Shown here: positions 50,266 to 58,107 of the stretch, one piece after another | Layout: every line of letters starts with the position of its first letter | How positions within the stretch are numbered: the stretch's first letter is position 1 | DNA from: an uncultured Eggerthellaceae bacterium | GTDB lineage: Bacteria > Actinomycetota > Coriobacteriia > Coriobacteriales > Eggerthellaceae | Direction: 5' to 3' | Length of the DNA: 64,000 bases | Assembly: GCA_958454405.1 (NCBI GenBank) | Contig: CAUEBO010000011.1 | Location: 1-64,000, forward strand | Notes under the pieces: model-generated | The model's input: only the letters and a program-made list of their open reading frames with translations | Database searches by the model: none | What the model was told of the DNA's origin: nothing | Made by a program: the position numbers and the translations under genes

Positions 50266-51124
50266 CACCATGTTGGAGCAGGCAGCTCCGGCCGCCGGCG
50301 CGGCCACGTACATGCCCCAGGCGCAAGGCCAGAGCGAGGACCGCCGGGCCAAAAAGAAGGCTCCCGTCGACGCTCCTTCGAAGATGGGGGTGCGCGACCT
50401 CGATCTGTACTACAAGGACTTTCACGCGCTCAAGGGCATCAACCTGGAGTTTCCGCAGAACCAGGTAACGGCGCTCATCGGCCCGTCCGGCTGCGGCAAG
50501 TCCACGCTGCTCAAAAGCTTGAACCGCATGAACGACCTGGTGGAAGGCTGCCGCATCGAGGGCGAGATCACCCTGGACGGCGTGGACGCGTACAAGAGCA
50601 TCGACGTGAACAGCCTGCGCCGCCGCGTGGGCATGGTGTTCCAGCAGCCCAACCCCTTCCCGATGACGGTGTACGACAACGTCGCCTTCGGGCCGCGCAC
50701 CCACGGTATCAAGAACCGCGCCGACTTGGACGAGATCGTCGAGCAGAGCCTGCGCGACGCCGCCATCTGGGACGAGCTGAAGGACCGCCTGAAGAAGAAC
50801 GCGCTGGGCCTGTCCGGCGGGCAGCAGCAGCGCCTGTGCATCGCCCGCGCGCTCGCGGTGCGGCCCGAGGTGCTGCTCATGGACGAAGCCACGAGCGCCC
50901 TCGACCCCATCTCCACCGCCAAGATCGAGGACCTGGTGGGCGAGCTCAAGAACAAGTACACCGTCATCATGGTCACGCACAACATGCTGCAGGCGCTGCG
51001 CGTGTCCGACAAGACGGCGTTCTTCCTGCTGGGGGAGATGGTGGAGGCCGGCGCTACCGACGACATCTTCACCAGCCCGCACGATTCCCGCACCGCCGAT
51101 TACGTGGCCGGCCGTTTCGGGTAG
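50258..51124 (+). CDS. pstB: Phosphate ABC transporter ATPase PstB
   Basis: Energises phosphate uptake. Walker A is GPSGCGKSTLLKSLNRMND, the signature LSGGQQQRLCIARALA, Walker B VLLMDEATSALDP and the H-loop MVTHN. An unusual 45-residue N-terminal extension, Ala/Gln/Lys-rich, precedes the fold. Its stop TAG is part of the -10 box of the downstream regulator gene. No phoU follows, unlike many pst operons. Confidence 0.96.
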   Translation: MTDTMLEQAAPAAGAATYMPQAQGQSEDRRAKKKAPVDAPSKMGVRDLDLYYKDFHALKGINLEFPQNQVTALIGPSGCGKSTLLKSLNRMNDLVEGCRIEGEITLDGVDAYKSIDVNSLRRRVGMVFQQPNPFPMTVYDNVAFGPRTHGIKNRADLDEIVEQSLRDAAIWDELKDRLKKNALGLSGGQQQRLCIARALAVRPEVLLMDEATSALDPISTAKIEDLVGELKNKYTVIMVTHNMLQALRVSDKTAFFLLGEMVEAGATDDIFTSPHDSRTADYVAGRFG

Positions 51125-51127
51125 AAT
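51122..51127 (+). promoter_or_regulatory. -10 box for a leaderless phoB mRNA, overlapping the pstB stop
   Basis: TAGAAT with exactly six bases (AGCCCC) before the ATG; no ribosome binding site is present. Confidence 0.5.
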
Positions 51128-51133
51128 AGCCCC

Positions 51134-51826
51134 ATGATCTACTACGTTGAAGACGACACCAACATCCGCGACCTGACGGTGTACGCGCTCAAGCAGGCGG
51201 GGTTCGAAGCTGCGGGCTTCGCGGCGGCGGGGGAGTTCTTCGCCGCCTGCAAGCAGCGCATGCCCGAGCTCGTCCTGCTCGACATCATGCTGCCGGAGAT
51301 CGACGGGCTGGAGATCCTGCACATGCTGCGCGAGGATGCCGCCACCAAGAACCTGCCGGTCATGATGCTCACGGCGAAGGGCACCGAGTTCGACAAGGTG
51401 AGCGGGCTCGACGCGGGCGCGGACGACTACCTGGCCAAGCCCTTCGGCATGATGGAGCTGGTCTCGCGCGTGAACGCGCTCATGCGCCGCGCGTCCGCCC
51501 CCGCCGTGGTGCCCGATGACGAGCTGTCCTGCGGGCCGATCGAGCTCGTGGTTTCGGCGCATACCGTTGCGGCGGGGGGCCGCCCCGTTTCCCTCACGCT
51601 CAAGGAGTTCGACCTGCTGCGCATGCTCATGCAGAACCAGGGGCACGTGCTCTCGCGCAGCCAGCTGCTCGAGGACGTATGGGGCATGACCTACGTGGGC
51701 GAGACGCGCACCGTGGACGTCCATATCCAAACGCTCAGGCAGAAGCTGGCGAACGCCTGCGAGGGAGCCGACGCGTACATCCACACCGTCCGCGGCGTGG
51801 GCTACTGCATGAAGCAATCGTCATGA
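51134..51826 (+). CDS. phoB: Response regulator, PhoB/OmpR family
   Basis: Receiver domain with acidic pocket EDD (residues 6-8), phospho-acceptor Asp50 in LLDIMLPEIDG and Lys in DDYLAKPFG, then an OmpR-type winged-helix domain (LTLKEFDLLRMLMQ, RTVDVHIQTLRQKL, IHTVRGVGYCM). Placed directly after pstSCAB, so it very probably controls phosphate genes with the histidine kinase downstream. Confidence 0.92.
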   Translation: MIYYVEDDTNIRDLTVYALKQAGFEAAGFAAAGEFFAACKQRMPELVLLDIMLPEIDGLEILHMLREDAATKNLPVMMLTAKGTEFDKVSGLDAGADDYLAKPFGMMELVSRVNALMRRASAPAVVPDDELSCGPIELVVSAHTVAAGGRPVSLTLKEFDLLRMLMQNQGHVLSRSQLLEDVWGMTYVGETRTVDVHIQTLRQKLANACEGADAYIHTVRGVGYCMKQSS

Positions 51827-51887
51827 TGGCGGAGAGGTCGCCTCGAAGCGGGCGCATGCGCCCGGCGCGCGGTCGGGCGGTGCGGCC

Positions 51888-53369
51888 GTGAGCCCGACGC
51901 ATTTCAAGGTGAGGAGCCTCTCCGGCAAGATATTCACGAGCGTGCTCGCATTCACGCTCGGGGTCATCGTGGTGCTGGCGTTCGCCATGACCACCATCTA
52001 CTATGTGACCTACGAGCATGATGCCGAAGCGGACATGGCGGCGAGCGCCCAGGACGCGGCGGACTACCTCAACGCCACGCCGTCTTCCGACAACGTCGCG
52101 GCGCTCGAGGAGCAGTTCTCGGGATTGGTGCGCTACACGCTGATCGACTCCGACGGCACGGTGCTCTACGACAGCGCCGTCGATCCCGCGACGATGGAGA
52201 ACCACGCCGACCGCCCCGAGGTGCGCAACGCCGATGCCGACGGCCGGGCCGTGACCACGCGCTACTCCCAAACGCTCGAATCCGACACCATCTACGCTGC
52301 GGTGCGCCTTGACGACGGCAGCATCATCAGGCTCTCTGAGACGCGTCATTCGCTGCTCGCGTTTCTGGGCACCATGCTCGTGCCCGTACTGGCCGCCCTT
52401 GCCGTGGCCGCCGTCCTCGTGTTCCTGTTGTCGAAAGCGCTCACGGACCGCATCATGAAGCCCATCGACGCGCTGGACTTCTCCGATCCTTTGCAGAACG
52501 AGATCTACGAGGAGATGGATCCGCTGCTCATTCGCATCGACGAGCAGCAGCGGCGGCTTTTGCAGCAGAACCGCGAGCTGGCCGAGGCCGAGAACATGCG
52601 CCGCGACTTCTCCAGCAACGTGAGCCATGAGATGAAGACCCCTTTGCAGGTGATCTCGGGCTATGCCGAGCTCATGAAGAACGACATGGTCAACCCCGCC
52701 GACCGGCAGAAGTTCGCGGGCCTCATCTACGAAGAGGCCCAGACCATGCGCTCGCTCATCAACGACGTGCTCACGCTGTCGAAGCTCGACGAGTCGGCGT
52801 TCGAAGACGATACCGCCACCGTGGTCGATCTGCATGCGGTCGCGCAGCGCGTGGCGGGGCGCCTGGCCAGCTTCGCCGCTGAACTGGGAGTGGACGTGCG
52901 CGTGGAGGGCGGTGCCGCGCGCATCGCGGGAAGCCCCATCCTGGCGGAGGAGATGCTCTACAACCTCATCGAAAACGGCGTGCGCTACAACCATCCCGGC
53001 GGCCAGGTGGTGATGACGGTGCAGGTTGAGGACGATGCCGCTCGGCCGTCCGATCCGGCTGTGCACGCGGGGCGGGATGCGGCTTTCGCGGCGCACGCGC
53101 ACGATGCGGCCGACGATGCCGTGCATGGAGGCCGCACAGTGGTCGTCCACGTTTCCGACACGGGTCCGGGCATTCCCTGCGAGCTGCGCGACAAGGTGTT
53201 CGAGCGCTTCTTCCGGGTGGACAAGAGCCGCTCGAAGGAGACCGGCGGCACGGGCTTGGGCCTGGCCATCGTCAAGCACGCCGTCATGTACCACGGAGGC
53301 ACCATCGCGGTGGAGGGCGGGGAAGGCGAGGGCACCACGTTCGTCCTGCGGTTCCCTGCAGTCGGCTAG
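51888..53369 (+). CDS. phoR: Sensor histidine kinase, PhoR-like
   Basis: Two membrane helices (about residues 18-40 and 162-185) bracket an extracytoplasmic sensor domain. A DHp domain with SHEMKTPLQVISGYAELM (phospho-His) and an ATPase domain with N box LIENGVRYN, then DTGPGIP and ETGGTGLGLAIVKHA. About 35 Ala/His/Asp-rich residues (around AGRDAAFAAHAHDAADDA) are inserted between the N box and the DTGPGIP box, an unusual extension of the ATP-lid region. GTG start; weak ribosome binding site. Ends with a small hairpin AGGAAGGC/GCCTTTCCT. Confidence 0.92.
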   Translation: MSPTHFKVRSLSGKIFTSVLAFTLGVIVVLAFAMTTIYYVTYEHDAEADMAASAQDAADYLNATPSSDNVAALEEQFSGLVRYTLIDSDGTVLYDSAVDPATMENHADRPEVRNADADGRAVTTRYSQTLESDTIYAAVRLDDGSIIRLSETRHSLLAFLGTMLVPVLAALAVAAVLVFLLSKALTDRIMKPIDALDFSDPLQNEIYEEMDPLLIRIDEQQRRLLQQNRELAEAENMRRDFSSNVSHEMKTPLQVISGYAELMKNDMVNPADRQKFAGLIYEEAQTMRSLINDVLTLSKLDESAFEDDTATVVDLHAVAQRVAGRLASFAAELGVDVRVEGGAARIAGSPILAEEMLYNLIENGVRYNHPGGQVVMTVQVEDDAARPSDPAVHAGRDAAFAAHAHDAADDAVHGGRTVVVHVSDTGPGIPCELRDKVFERFFRVDKSRSKETGGTGLGLAIVKHAVMYHGGTIAVEGGEGEGTTFVLRFPAVG

Positions 53370-53410
53370 GAAGGCACGGGCGCCTTTCCTGTCGCCTGGG
53401 CGGCAAAGGA

Positions 53411-53626
53411 CTACAGATCCTTGAAGAATGCTTCCAGGGGAAGGCCCAGCCCGGTGGATATCTTTTCAAGGCAATCGACGGTGGGGTTTTTCTTGCCGGC
53501 CTCGATCTTCGCAAGGTACGATCGTTCGACGCCGATCATCAGCGCGAGCTTTTGCTGCGAAAGTTTCTGGCTTTTGCGCAGCTCCCGAATTCGATTGCCG
53601 ATGGCTGTTCTCGTATCCTGTGACAT
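53411..53626 (-). CDS. XRE family helix-turn-helix protein
   Basis: A 71-residue single-domain regulator: IGNRIRELRKSQKLSQQKLA, then IGVERSYLAKIEAGKKNPTVD and LEKISTGLGLPLEAFF. Resembles small Cro/CI-type regulators such as SinR-type N-domains. ATG 53626 is chosen over an upstream start; no ribosome binding site, and a TACCCT six bases upstream hints at a leaderless message. Convergent with phoR. Target unknown. Confidence 0.82.
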   Translation of the reverse strand: MSQDTRTAIGNRIRELRKSQKLSQQKLALMIGVERSYLAKIEAGKKNPTVDCLEKISTGLGLPLEAFFKDL

Positions 53627-53801
53627 GGACTCAGGGTATCTGGTATCATATGGGAAACTGAGTCCTATAGAACCCAAAACTTATACATTCGAAGTATGCA
53701 GATTCGGGCATAGCATGCGCACGTCGAAAGCCGGAAGCGCTGTGTATCCGAGACGTTCTTCTTGACGGCTGACCGAGCCGCACCGAAGGGGAGTGGTGCA
53801 T

Positions 53802-54674
53802 GTGAACGATGAGGTGCTGTTCACCCTGCAATGGGCGACGATGGCTGATTTGCTGCATCGTGAAATCGGGCGCGCTTTGAAGGACTCCTTCGGGCTGACG
53901 TATCTCGCGTTCTGCCTGCTGGCATCTATTCGCTCTCATGGCGGGCGCATGACGTTGTCGGAATTCCCGCAGGGAACCCTTGCCAAAGCCAACACGGTAG
54001 CGGTCGCGGCAGACAGGGCGGAAGGCCGAGGCTATCTGGAAAAGCGGCGGTGCGAAGCCGACCGCCGCATCGTGCAAGTGGCGGAAACGCCAGCGGGCGG
54101 GCTTGTGCTCGAGCAGGGGTTCGAAGCAATCCACGCGAGGCTGTGCGCGACCGCATGGAAAAACCATGCGCAGGACGATATCGATGAAACCATGCATGAT
54201 TTTCCCGGTGTTGTCCGCAAGCTCGGAATCGATCCCATCGAAATCAACCATCGCTGCCATCCGGTCATCACGCCGTCCTACCTCATGTGCATCGCGGGAT
54301 TCCTTCGCAGGTGGGAGGCGTGCACTTCGCGTTTTGCCAGGCTTTCCTTCACCGAATACCGCTGCTTGGCCTTGCTGGAGCATCGGCTTGGCTCGTTGTC
54401 GTGCGCGGCCATCGCAGACGAGCTCGTGCTCGATCGAAGCTCGGTGTCGCCCATCGTTTCGCGGCTGGCCCGCAAAGGATACGTTGCAGTGGAGAGCGGC
54501 TCTGATCGCCGGTGCCACAGCGTATCGCCGACCGACAAAGGCGCGGTGGTTGCCGCGCTTGCAACTGCCGAGCTTGAAAAAGTTACCGCAGAGCTGTTTT
54601 CCGATGCGTCCCCGTCGATCAAGGCTCGGGCAAACGAGCTGCACATGCGCATGTACGCGTCGTACATTGCGTGA
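53802..54674 (+). CDS. Tandem MarR-type regulator (two fused winged-helix domains)
   Basis: 290 residues holding two MarR-like domains in one chain: the first (about 5-125) with LTYLAFCLLASIRSHGGRMT and LEKRRCEADRRIVQVAETPA, the second (about 160-285) with LSFTEYRCLALLEHRLGSLS, IADELVLDRSSVSPIVSRLA and YVAVESGSDRRCHSVSPTDK. MarR proteins normally dimerise; here the dimer seems fused. GTG 53802 with GAAGGGGAG eight bases upstream is chosen over GTGs 6 and 9 bases earlier. Lies just before the flavoprotein reductase and cytochrome genes, which it likely controls. Confidence 0.8.
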   Translation: MNDEVLFTLQWATMADLLHREIGRALKDSFGLTYLAFCLLASIRSHGGRMTLSEFPQGTLAKANTVAVAADRAEGRGYLEKRRCEADRRIVQVAETPAGGLVLEQGFEAIHARLCATAWKNHAQDDIDETMHDFPGVVRKLGIDPIEINHRCHPVITPSYLMCIAGFLRRWEACTSRFARLSFTEYRCLALLEHRLGSLSCAAIADELVLDRSSVSPIVSRLARKGYVAVESGSDRRCHSVSPTDKGAVVAALATAELEKVTAELFSDASPSIKARANELHMRMYASYIA

Positions 54675-54887
54675 TTCCGCATCGTCCCATTCCAACCGGC
54701 AGCACCCAAACACGCCTTGTTCGCGCAAGAAGCATGATGGAACCCATCATGCTTCTCGATTTGTGCCTGCGCGATTGCCTTTCCTACAATCCGGAAGAGG
54801 GACAGAAGTCCCTTGCAGGGGAAGGGCGATCGGGGAATTGCGTGGTGCAGGGCCCGAAGATCGCTCGGCGACGAACGGAGGACAAGG

Positions 54888-56582
54888 ATGTCGAAAGCGA
54901 ACGAAGGATTCACTCGCAGGGATTTCCTCAAGGGCACGGGAGTCGCGGCGACGGCCGTCGTGGCGACCGGGCTTGTTGGGTGCGCTGGGTCGGGTGCGGG
55001 AACACAAGCTGCTGCCCAGATCGAGTGGGATCGCGAGACCGAGGTGCTCGTGCTCGGTTTCGGCGGCGCGGGCGCGGTGTCTGCCGTGACCGCTCACGAG
55101 GAAGGCGCGGACGTGCTCATCCTCGAGAAGGCTCCAAAGGAGGGCGGCGGCACGACGCGCATTTCCACAGGATACTCTTCCATCGTGCTCGATCCCGACG
55201 GCGCGCTCGAATATCTGCATCATCAGGTGAAGGGCCTCACGCCCGACGAGGTGTTCGAGGCGTACGTGCAGGAAGGGGCAACGCTGGTCGACTGGCTCGA
55301 CGATCACGGGCTCACCTACACGGACGTGAGCAGCGTTCTGGGCTCGGATTACAAGAACTGGCCCGGCTCCGATGCGTTCGGCGCAGTAGGGTTCACCAAT
55401 GAGGACGGCGTCAACAGCGGCACGGCGGTTTTCGATTGGGCCACGGCCTACATGCAGGACAACGGCATAGAGATCCTCTTCGATACGCAGGCGTTTCAAC
55501 TGGTGCAGGATCCCGAAACGAAGGAGGTCATCGGCGTTCGCGCGCGGCATGCGGACGACTCCGAAATCGCCGTGCACGCCAAGAAGGCCGTCATCATGTG
55601 CACGGGCGGATTCGAATGCAACGACCAGATGATCGGCAACTACCTGGTTCCGTCTCCGCTTGCGCGCGAGGGGTGGAAATTCAACACCGGCGACGGCATC
55701 AGGATGGGGCAGGAGATCGGCGCCGACCTGTGGCACATGAACATGCTCGATGCCTACGGCGTCACGTTCACGGCGCCGGGCGACATCACGGGTCGTTTCG
55801 GCCTGAACGGCGCCACGTGCACGACGGGCAGCTTCATGTGGATCAACCGCAACGGCAAGCGCTTCATGTGCGAGAATCCTTCGAACATCGGCACGCCGCT
55901 CGCGCACCGCAGCGTGAATCGGTTCGCGCTGTTCGACGACATCCCTGGCTCGTTGCCGCTCGGGTACGACTCCTCCTACCGCGATATTCCGTTCTACCTG
56001 CTCATCGATCAGAAGCAGTTCGAAGCCGCTCCGCTCTACGACAACAACCAGAATGCCGGATGCGGGCTCATCGACAAAGAGCTGGGCGGGGTCGACCCCT
56101 GGAGCGAAGACAACCGGGAGGAGCTTGAGAAAGGCTGGATCCTCAAGGGCGACACCATCGAGGAAATCGTCCAGAAGATGAACGAGAACAGCAAGGACGA
56201 GGGATACCACATGGATCCAGCCGATCTGCAGGCCACCGTCGACGCGTACAACGCCGACTGCGCAGCCGGCGCCGACTCGCAATTCGGGCGTCCCGCCACT
56301 GCGAACGACATGCCCAACCTTGTGGCGCTCGATACGCCGCCCTACTATGCGCTGCGCCTTATGCCGTGCATGAACACGACGAAGGGCGGTCCGGTGAAGA
56401 ACGCGAAAGCCCAGATCCTCGACACGCATGGGGAAGTCATCCCTCGCCTTTACGAGGCGGGCACGCTCGGCCACACGGCGGCGCAAGTGTACTGCATTTT
56501 CGGCGCGAACTTGGCGGAGTGCTTCAACTTCGGACGCATCGCCGGACGCAATGCTGCGGCCGAAACGACCCTCGAGGCCTGA
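54888..56582 (+). CDS. Tat-exported fumarate-reductase-like flavoprotein
   Basis: A 564-residue FAD-binding reductase of the FrdA/urocanate-reductase superfamily. The Tat signal TRRDFLKGTGVAATAVVATG includes a lipobox-like GLVGCAG. The FAD-binding GFGGAGAVSAVTAHEEGADV follows, then AVIMCTGGFECN and the C-terminal FAD contact NFGRIAGRNAA. The catalytic domain carries RLYEAGTLGHTAAQVYCIFG. No FMN-binding domain is attached. The acceptor could be fumarate or another alpha,beta-unsaturated acid; many such paralogues occur in Eggerthella. Electrons probably come from the cytochrome encoded next. Confidence 0.88.
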   Translation: MSKANEGFTRRDFLKGTGVAATAVVATGLVGCAGSGAGTQAAAQIEWDRETEVLVLGFGGAGAVSAVTAHEEGADVLILEKAPKEGGGTTRISTGYSSIVLDPDGALEYLHHQVKGLTPDEVFEAYVQEGATLVDWLDDHGLTYTDVSSVLGSDYKNWPGSDAFGAVGFTNEDGVNSGTAVFDWATAYMQDNGIEILFDTQAFQLVQDPETKEVIGVRARHADDSEIAVHAKKAVIMCTGGFECNDQMIGNYLVPSPLAREGWKFNTGDGIRMGQEIGADLWHMNMLDAYGVTFTAPGDITGRFGLNGATCTTGSFMWINRNGKRFMCENPSNIGTPLAHRSVNRFALFDDIPGSLPLGYDSSYRDIPFYLLIDQKQFEAAPLYDNNQNAGCGLIDKELGGVDPWSEDNREELEKGWILKGDTIEEIVQKMNENSKDEGYHMDPADLQATVDAYNADCAAGADSQFGRPATANDMPNLVALDTPPYYALRLMPCMNTTKGGPVKNAKAQILDTHGEVIPRLYEAGTLGHTAAQVYCIFGANLAECFNFGRIAGRNAAAETTLEA

Positions 56583-56590
56583 TCCCTCCT

Positions 56591-56623
56591 GGCGCTGCGG
56601 CTCTGCTTCGGGGCCGCAGCGCC
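56591..56623 (+). terminator. Hairpin between the flavoprotein and cytochrome genes
   Basis: Perfect 11-bp stem GGCGCTGCGGC/GCCGCAGCGCC, no T-run. May partially separate the two messages or set their ratio. Confidence 0.6.
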
Positions 56624-56653
56624 GCGATTCGCGAAAGGGCGTGAAGCGATACG

Positions 56654-57286
56654 ATGACGAATGGAATTGCAAGAGGCCGCATGCGGACAGGTGCGGTTCT
56701 GGCCATGGCGGGCCTGGCGCTTTCGGTCGCGCTCGCTGCAGGATGCGCGCCGCAGCAGAAATCTTCCTTGCCGGCAGAAGAGGCCGGAGAAACCGCCGAT
56801 GCCGTGCAGGTCGTTTGGAGCATGGGATCCGACTGCGAGAGCTGTCACGTGACGGAAGGGGAATCGTGCGCTGACGAAACGAGCTTGCACGCGGCGCATG
56901 CGGACAGCGCCTGCATCTCCTGCCATGCCGATGAACAAGGCCTTGCCAAGGCTCATGAGAACTACGAAACGGGCGACCCCGCTTCCAAGCTCAAGAAGAC
57001 CGCCGTGGCAAGCGAATCATGCCTGACCTCAGGTTGCCATGATCAGGCCGGGTTGGCGGAGGCAACCGCCGGCGAGACCGTTTTGACCGACACGAAGGGC
57101 ACGGTGGTCAATCCTCACGACCTTCCCGTCCATGACGACCACGTCAAAGGCGTGACGTGCGCTTCCTGCCATAAAATGCACGGTGCGGGAACGGCTGAAG
57201 CCGAAGCGGTCCACAAGGCGTCAAAAGCAACGTGCCTTTCGTGCCACCATAACGACGTATACGAGTGCCACACCTGCCATACATGA
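56654..57286 (+). CDS. Multiheme cytochrome c lipoprotein (six heme-like sites)
   Basis: Probable electron donor to the flavoprotein upstream. Signal peptide with lipobox (LAAGCAP). Sites: CESCH, CISCH, CLTSGCH (C-x4-CH), CASCH, CLSCH and CHTCH. One spacing is non-standard, as in the NrfH-like protein. Many extra histidines can serve as axial ligands. 210 residues, no internal membrane helix. The gene follows the reductase by 71 bases. Confidence 0.87.
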   Translation: MTNGIARGRMRTGAVLAMAGLALSVALAAGCAPQQKSSLPAEEAGETADAVQVVWSMGSDCESCHVTEGESCADETSLHAAHADSACISCHADEQGLAKAHENYETGDPASKLKKTAVASESCLTSGCHDQAGLAEATAGETVLTDTKGTVVNPHDLPVHDDHVKGVTCASCHKMHGAGTAEAEAVHKASKATCLSCHHNDVYECHTCHT

Positions 57287-57356
57287 TATCCGCGTCGCTC
57301 CATGCGGATGCCGGCCCCTCCCTCCCCATGCGCCAACATCCGTTTTCGGAGATGCG

Positions 57357-57392
57357 ACAGGCGGGGCGCCCATTCACGGGTGCCCCGCCTGT
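57357..57392 (+). terminator. Hairpin after the cytochrome gene
   Basis: Stem ACAGGCGGGGC/GCCCCGCCTGT with additional CCC/GGG pairing; weak T content afterwards. Confidence 0.65.
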
Positions 57393-57869
57393 TCGATGAC
57401 GGCATGTTGCAGATAGCATTGGCAGGCTTGCCAGAGAAAAAGCCCCACCCCCGGCCAGAAGGATGAACCCACCTCAAAAGGTGGGTGCTCGCAGCCCGCT
57501 TCCTGGCTTTCGCATCAACGGATGCGAATCTCCATTTCACGCGCTATCTTGAGCTCCCTCATGTAATAGCATCGGTCCATCGCAAAGTATGGCTTCGAGG
57601 GCGGGACCTTCTTCGAGTATATGGGTAGGGCCGCCAAAATAAAGACTTGACATCCATTTTGTTGCACTGTTCTCAAAAATCGCGCACAAGGTGCACGATG
57701 GCGAGCGGTCTTCCGCATGAGGAGCTTGTGACGGCGGGCCGACGCGCCGCCGCCGGGTGCTGGCCCCTGCGTCGACGCGGTGTCCGCCGAAGGTGGGCGT
57801 GGGCCTTCAATGCTTTCATAAAGGGGATGAGTTCTTCCAAAAACCAACCAGCGTCGGGCGAAATCAGAA

Positions 57870-58014
57870 ATGACCGAAAACGCGGTCGAATGTGCAGTCT
57901 GCAAGGACGATTCGCGCCCTTCGAGCGCCTCGATCGCGCAAAACGCCTGGTCGAGAAATTCATGTGCCCGGTTTCGCGCTCGGCGACTGCACATTCGACC
58001 GTGTTTTCTGTCAT
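57870..58014 (-). repeat. 145-bp terminal-inverted-repeat element, copy 2
   Basis: Same length as copy 1 (23853-23997) and reversed. Its 29-bp ends differ from each other at two positions. The inner region shares CGCCGAGCGCGAAACCGG and TTTCTCGACCAGGCGTTTTG with copy 1. Weaker similarity extends to about 57822 and 58021. Confidence 0.78.
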
Positions 58015-58095
58015 CTGCGGTTTACCATAGAGCGGTTTGGGAGCGGGAAAGCGGTGTTCTCCAACCTCATGCTGGGCAAACAGGCGTTCGCATGG

Positions 58096-58101
58096 TACTA
58101 T
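58096..58101 (+). promoter_or_regulatory. -10 box for leaderless rarA mRNA
   Basis: TACTAT with exactly six bases (GGCGAC) before the ATG, no ribosome binding site. Confidence 0.55.
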
Positions 58102-58107
58102 GGCGAC

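Larger units (their letters stand above)
57393..58107. other. Non-coding region upstream of rarA
   Basis: About 715 bases without a credible gene. A small hairpin CCCACCT-caaa-AGGTGGG is at 57468-57485. A minus-strand stretch around 57515-57600 reads PPSKPYFAMDRCYYMRELKI and could be a gene remnant, unrecognised. TTGACA at 57648-57653 has no matching -10. The second copy of the 145-bp inverted-repeat element lies at 57870-58014. Confidence 0.4.

Noticed and set aside
57515..57994. Possible transposase fragment on the minus strand
   Set aside because: Only a short stretch looks protein-like, and much of the frame is the 145-bp repeat; no transposase motif can be named.
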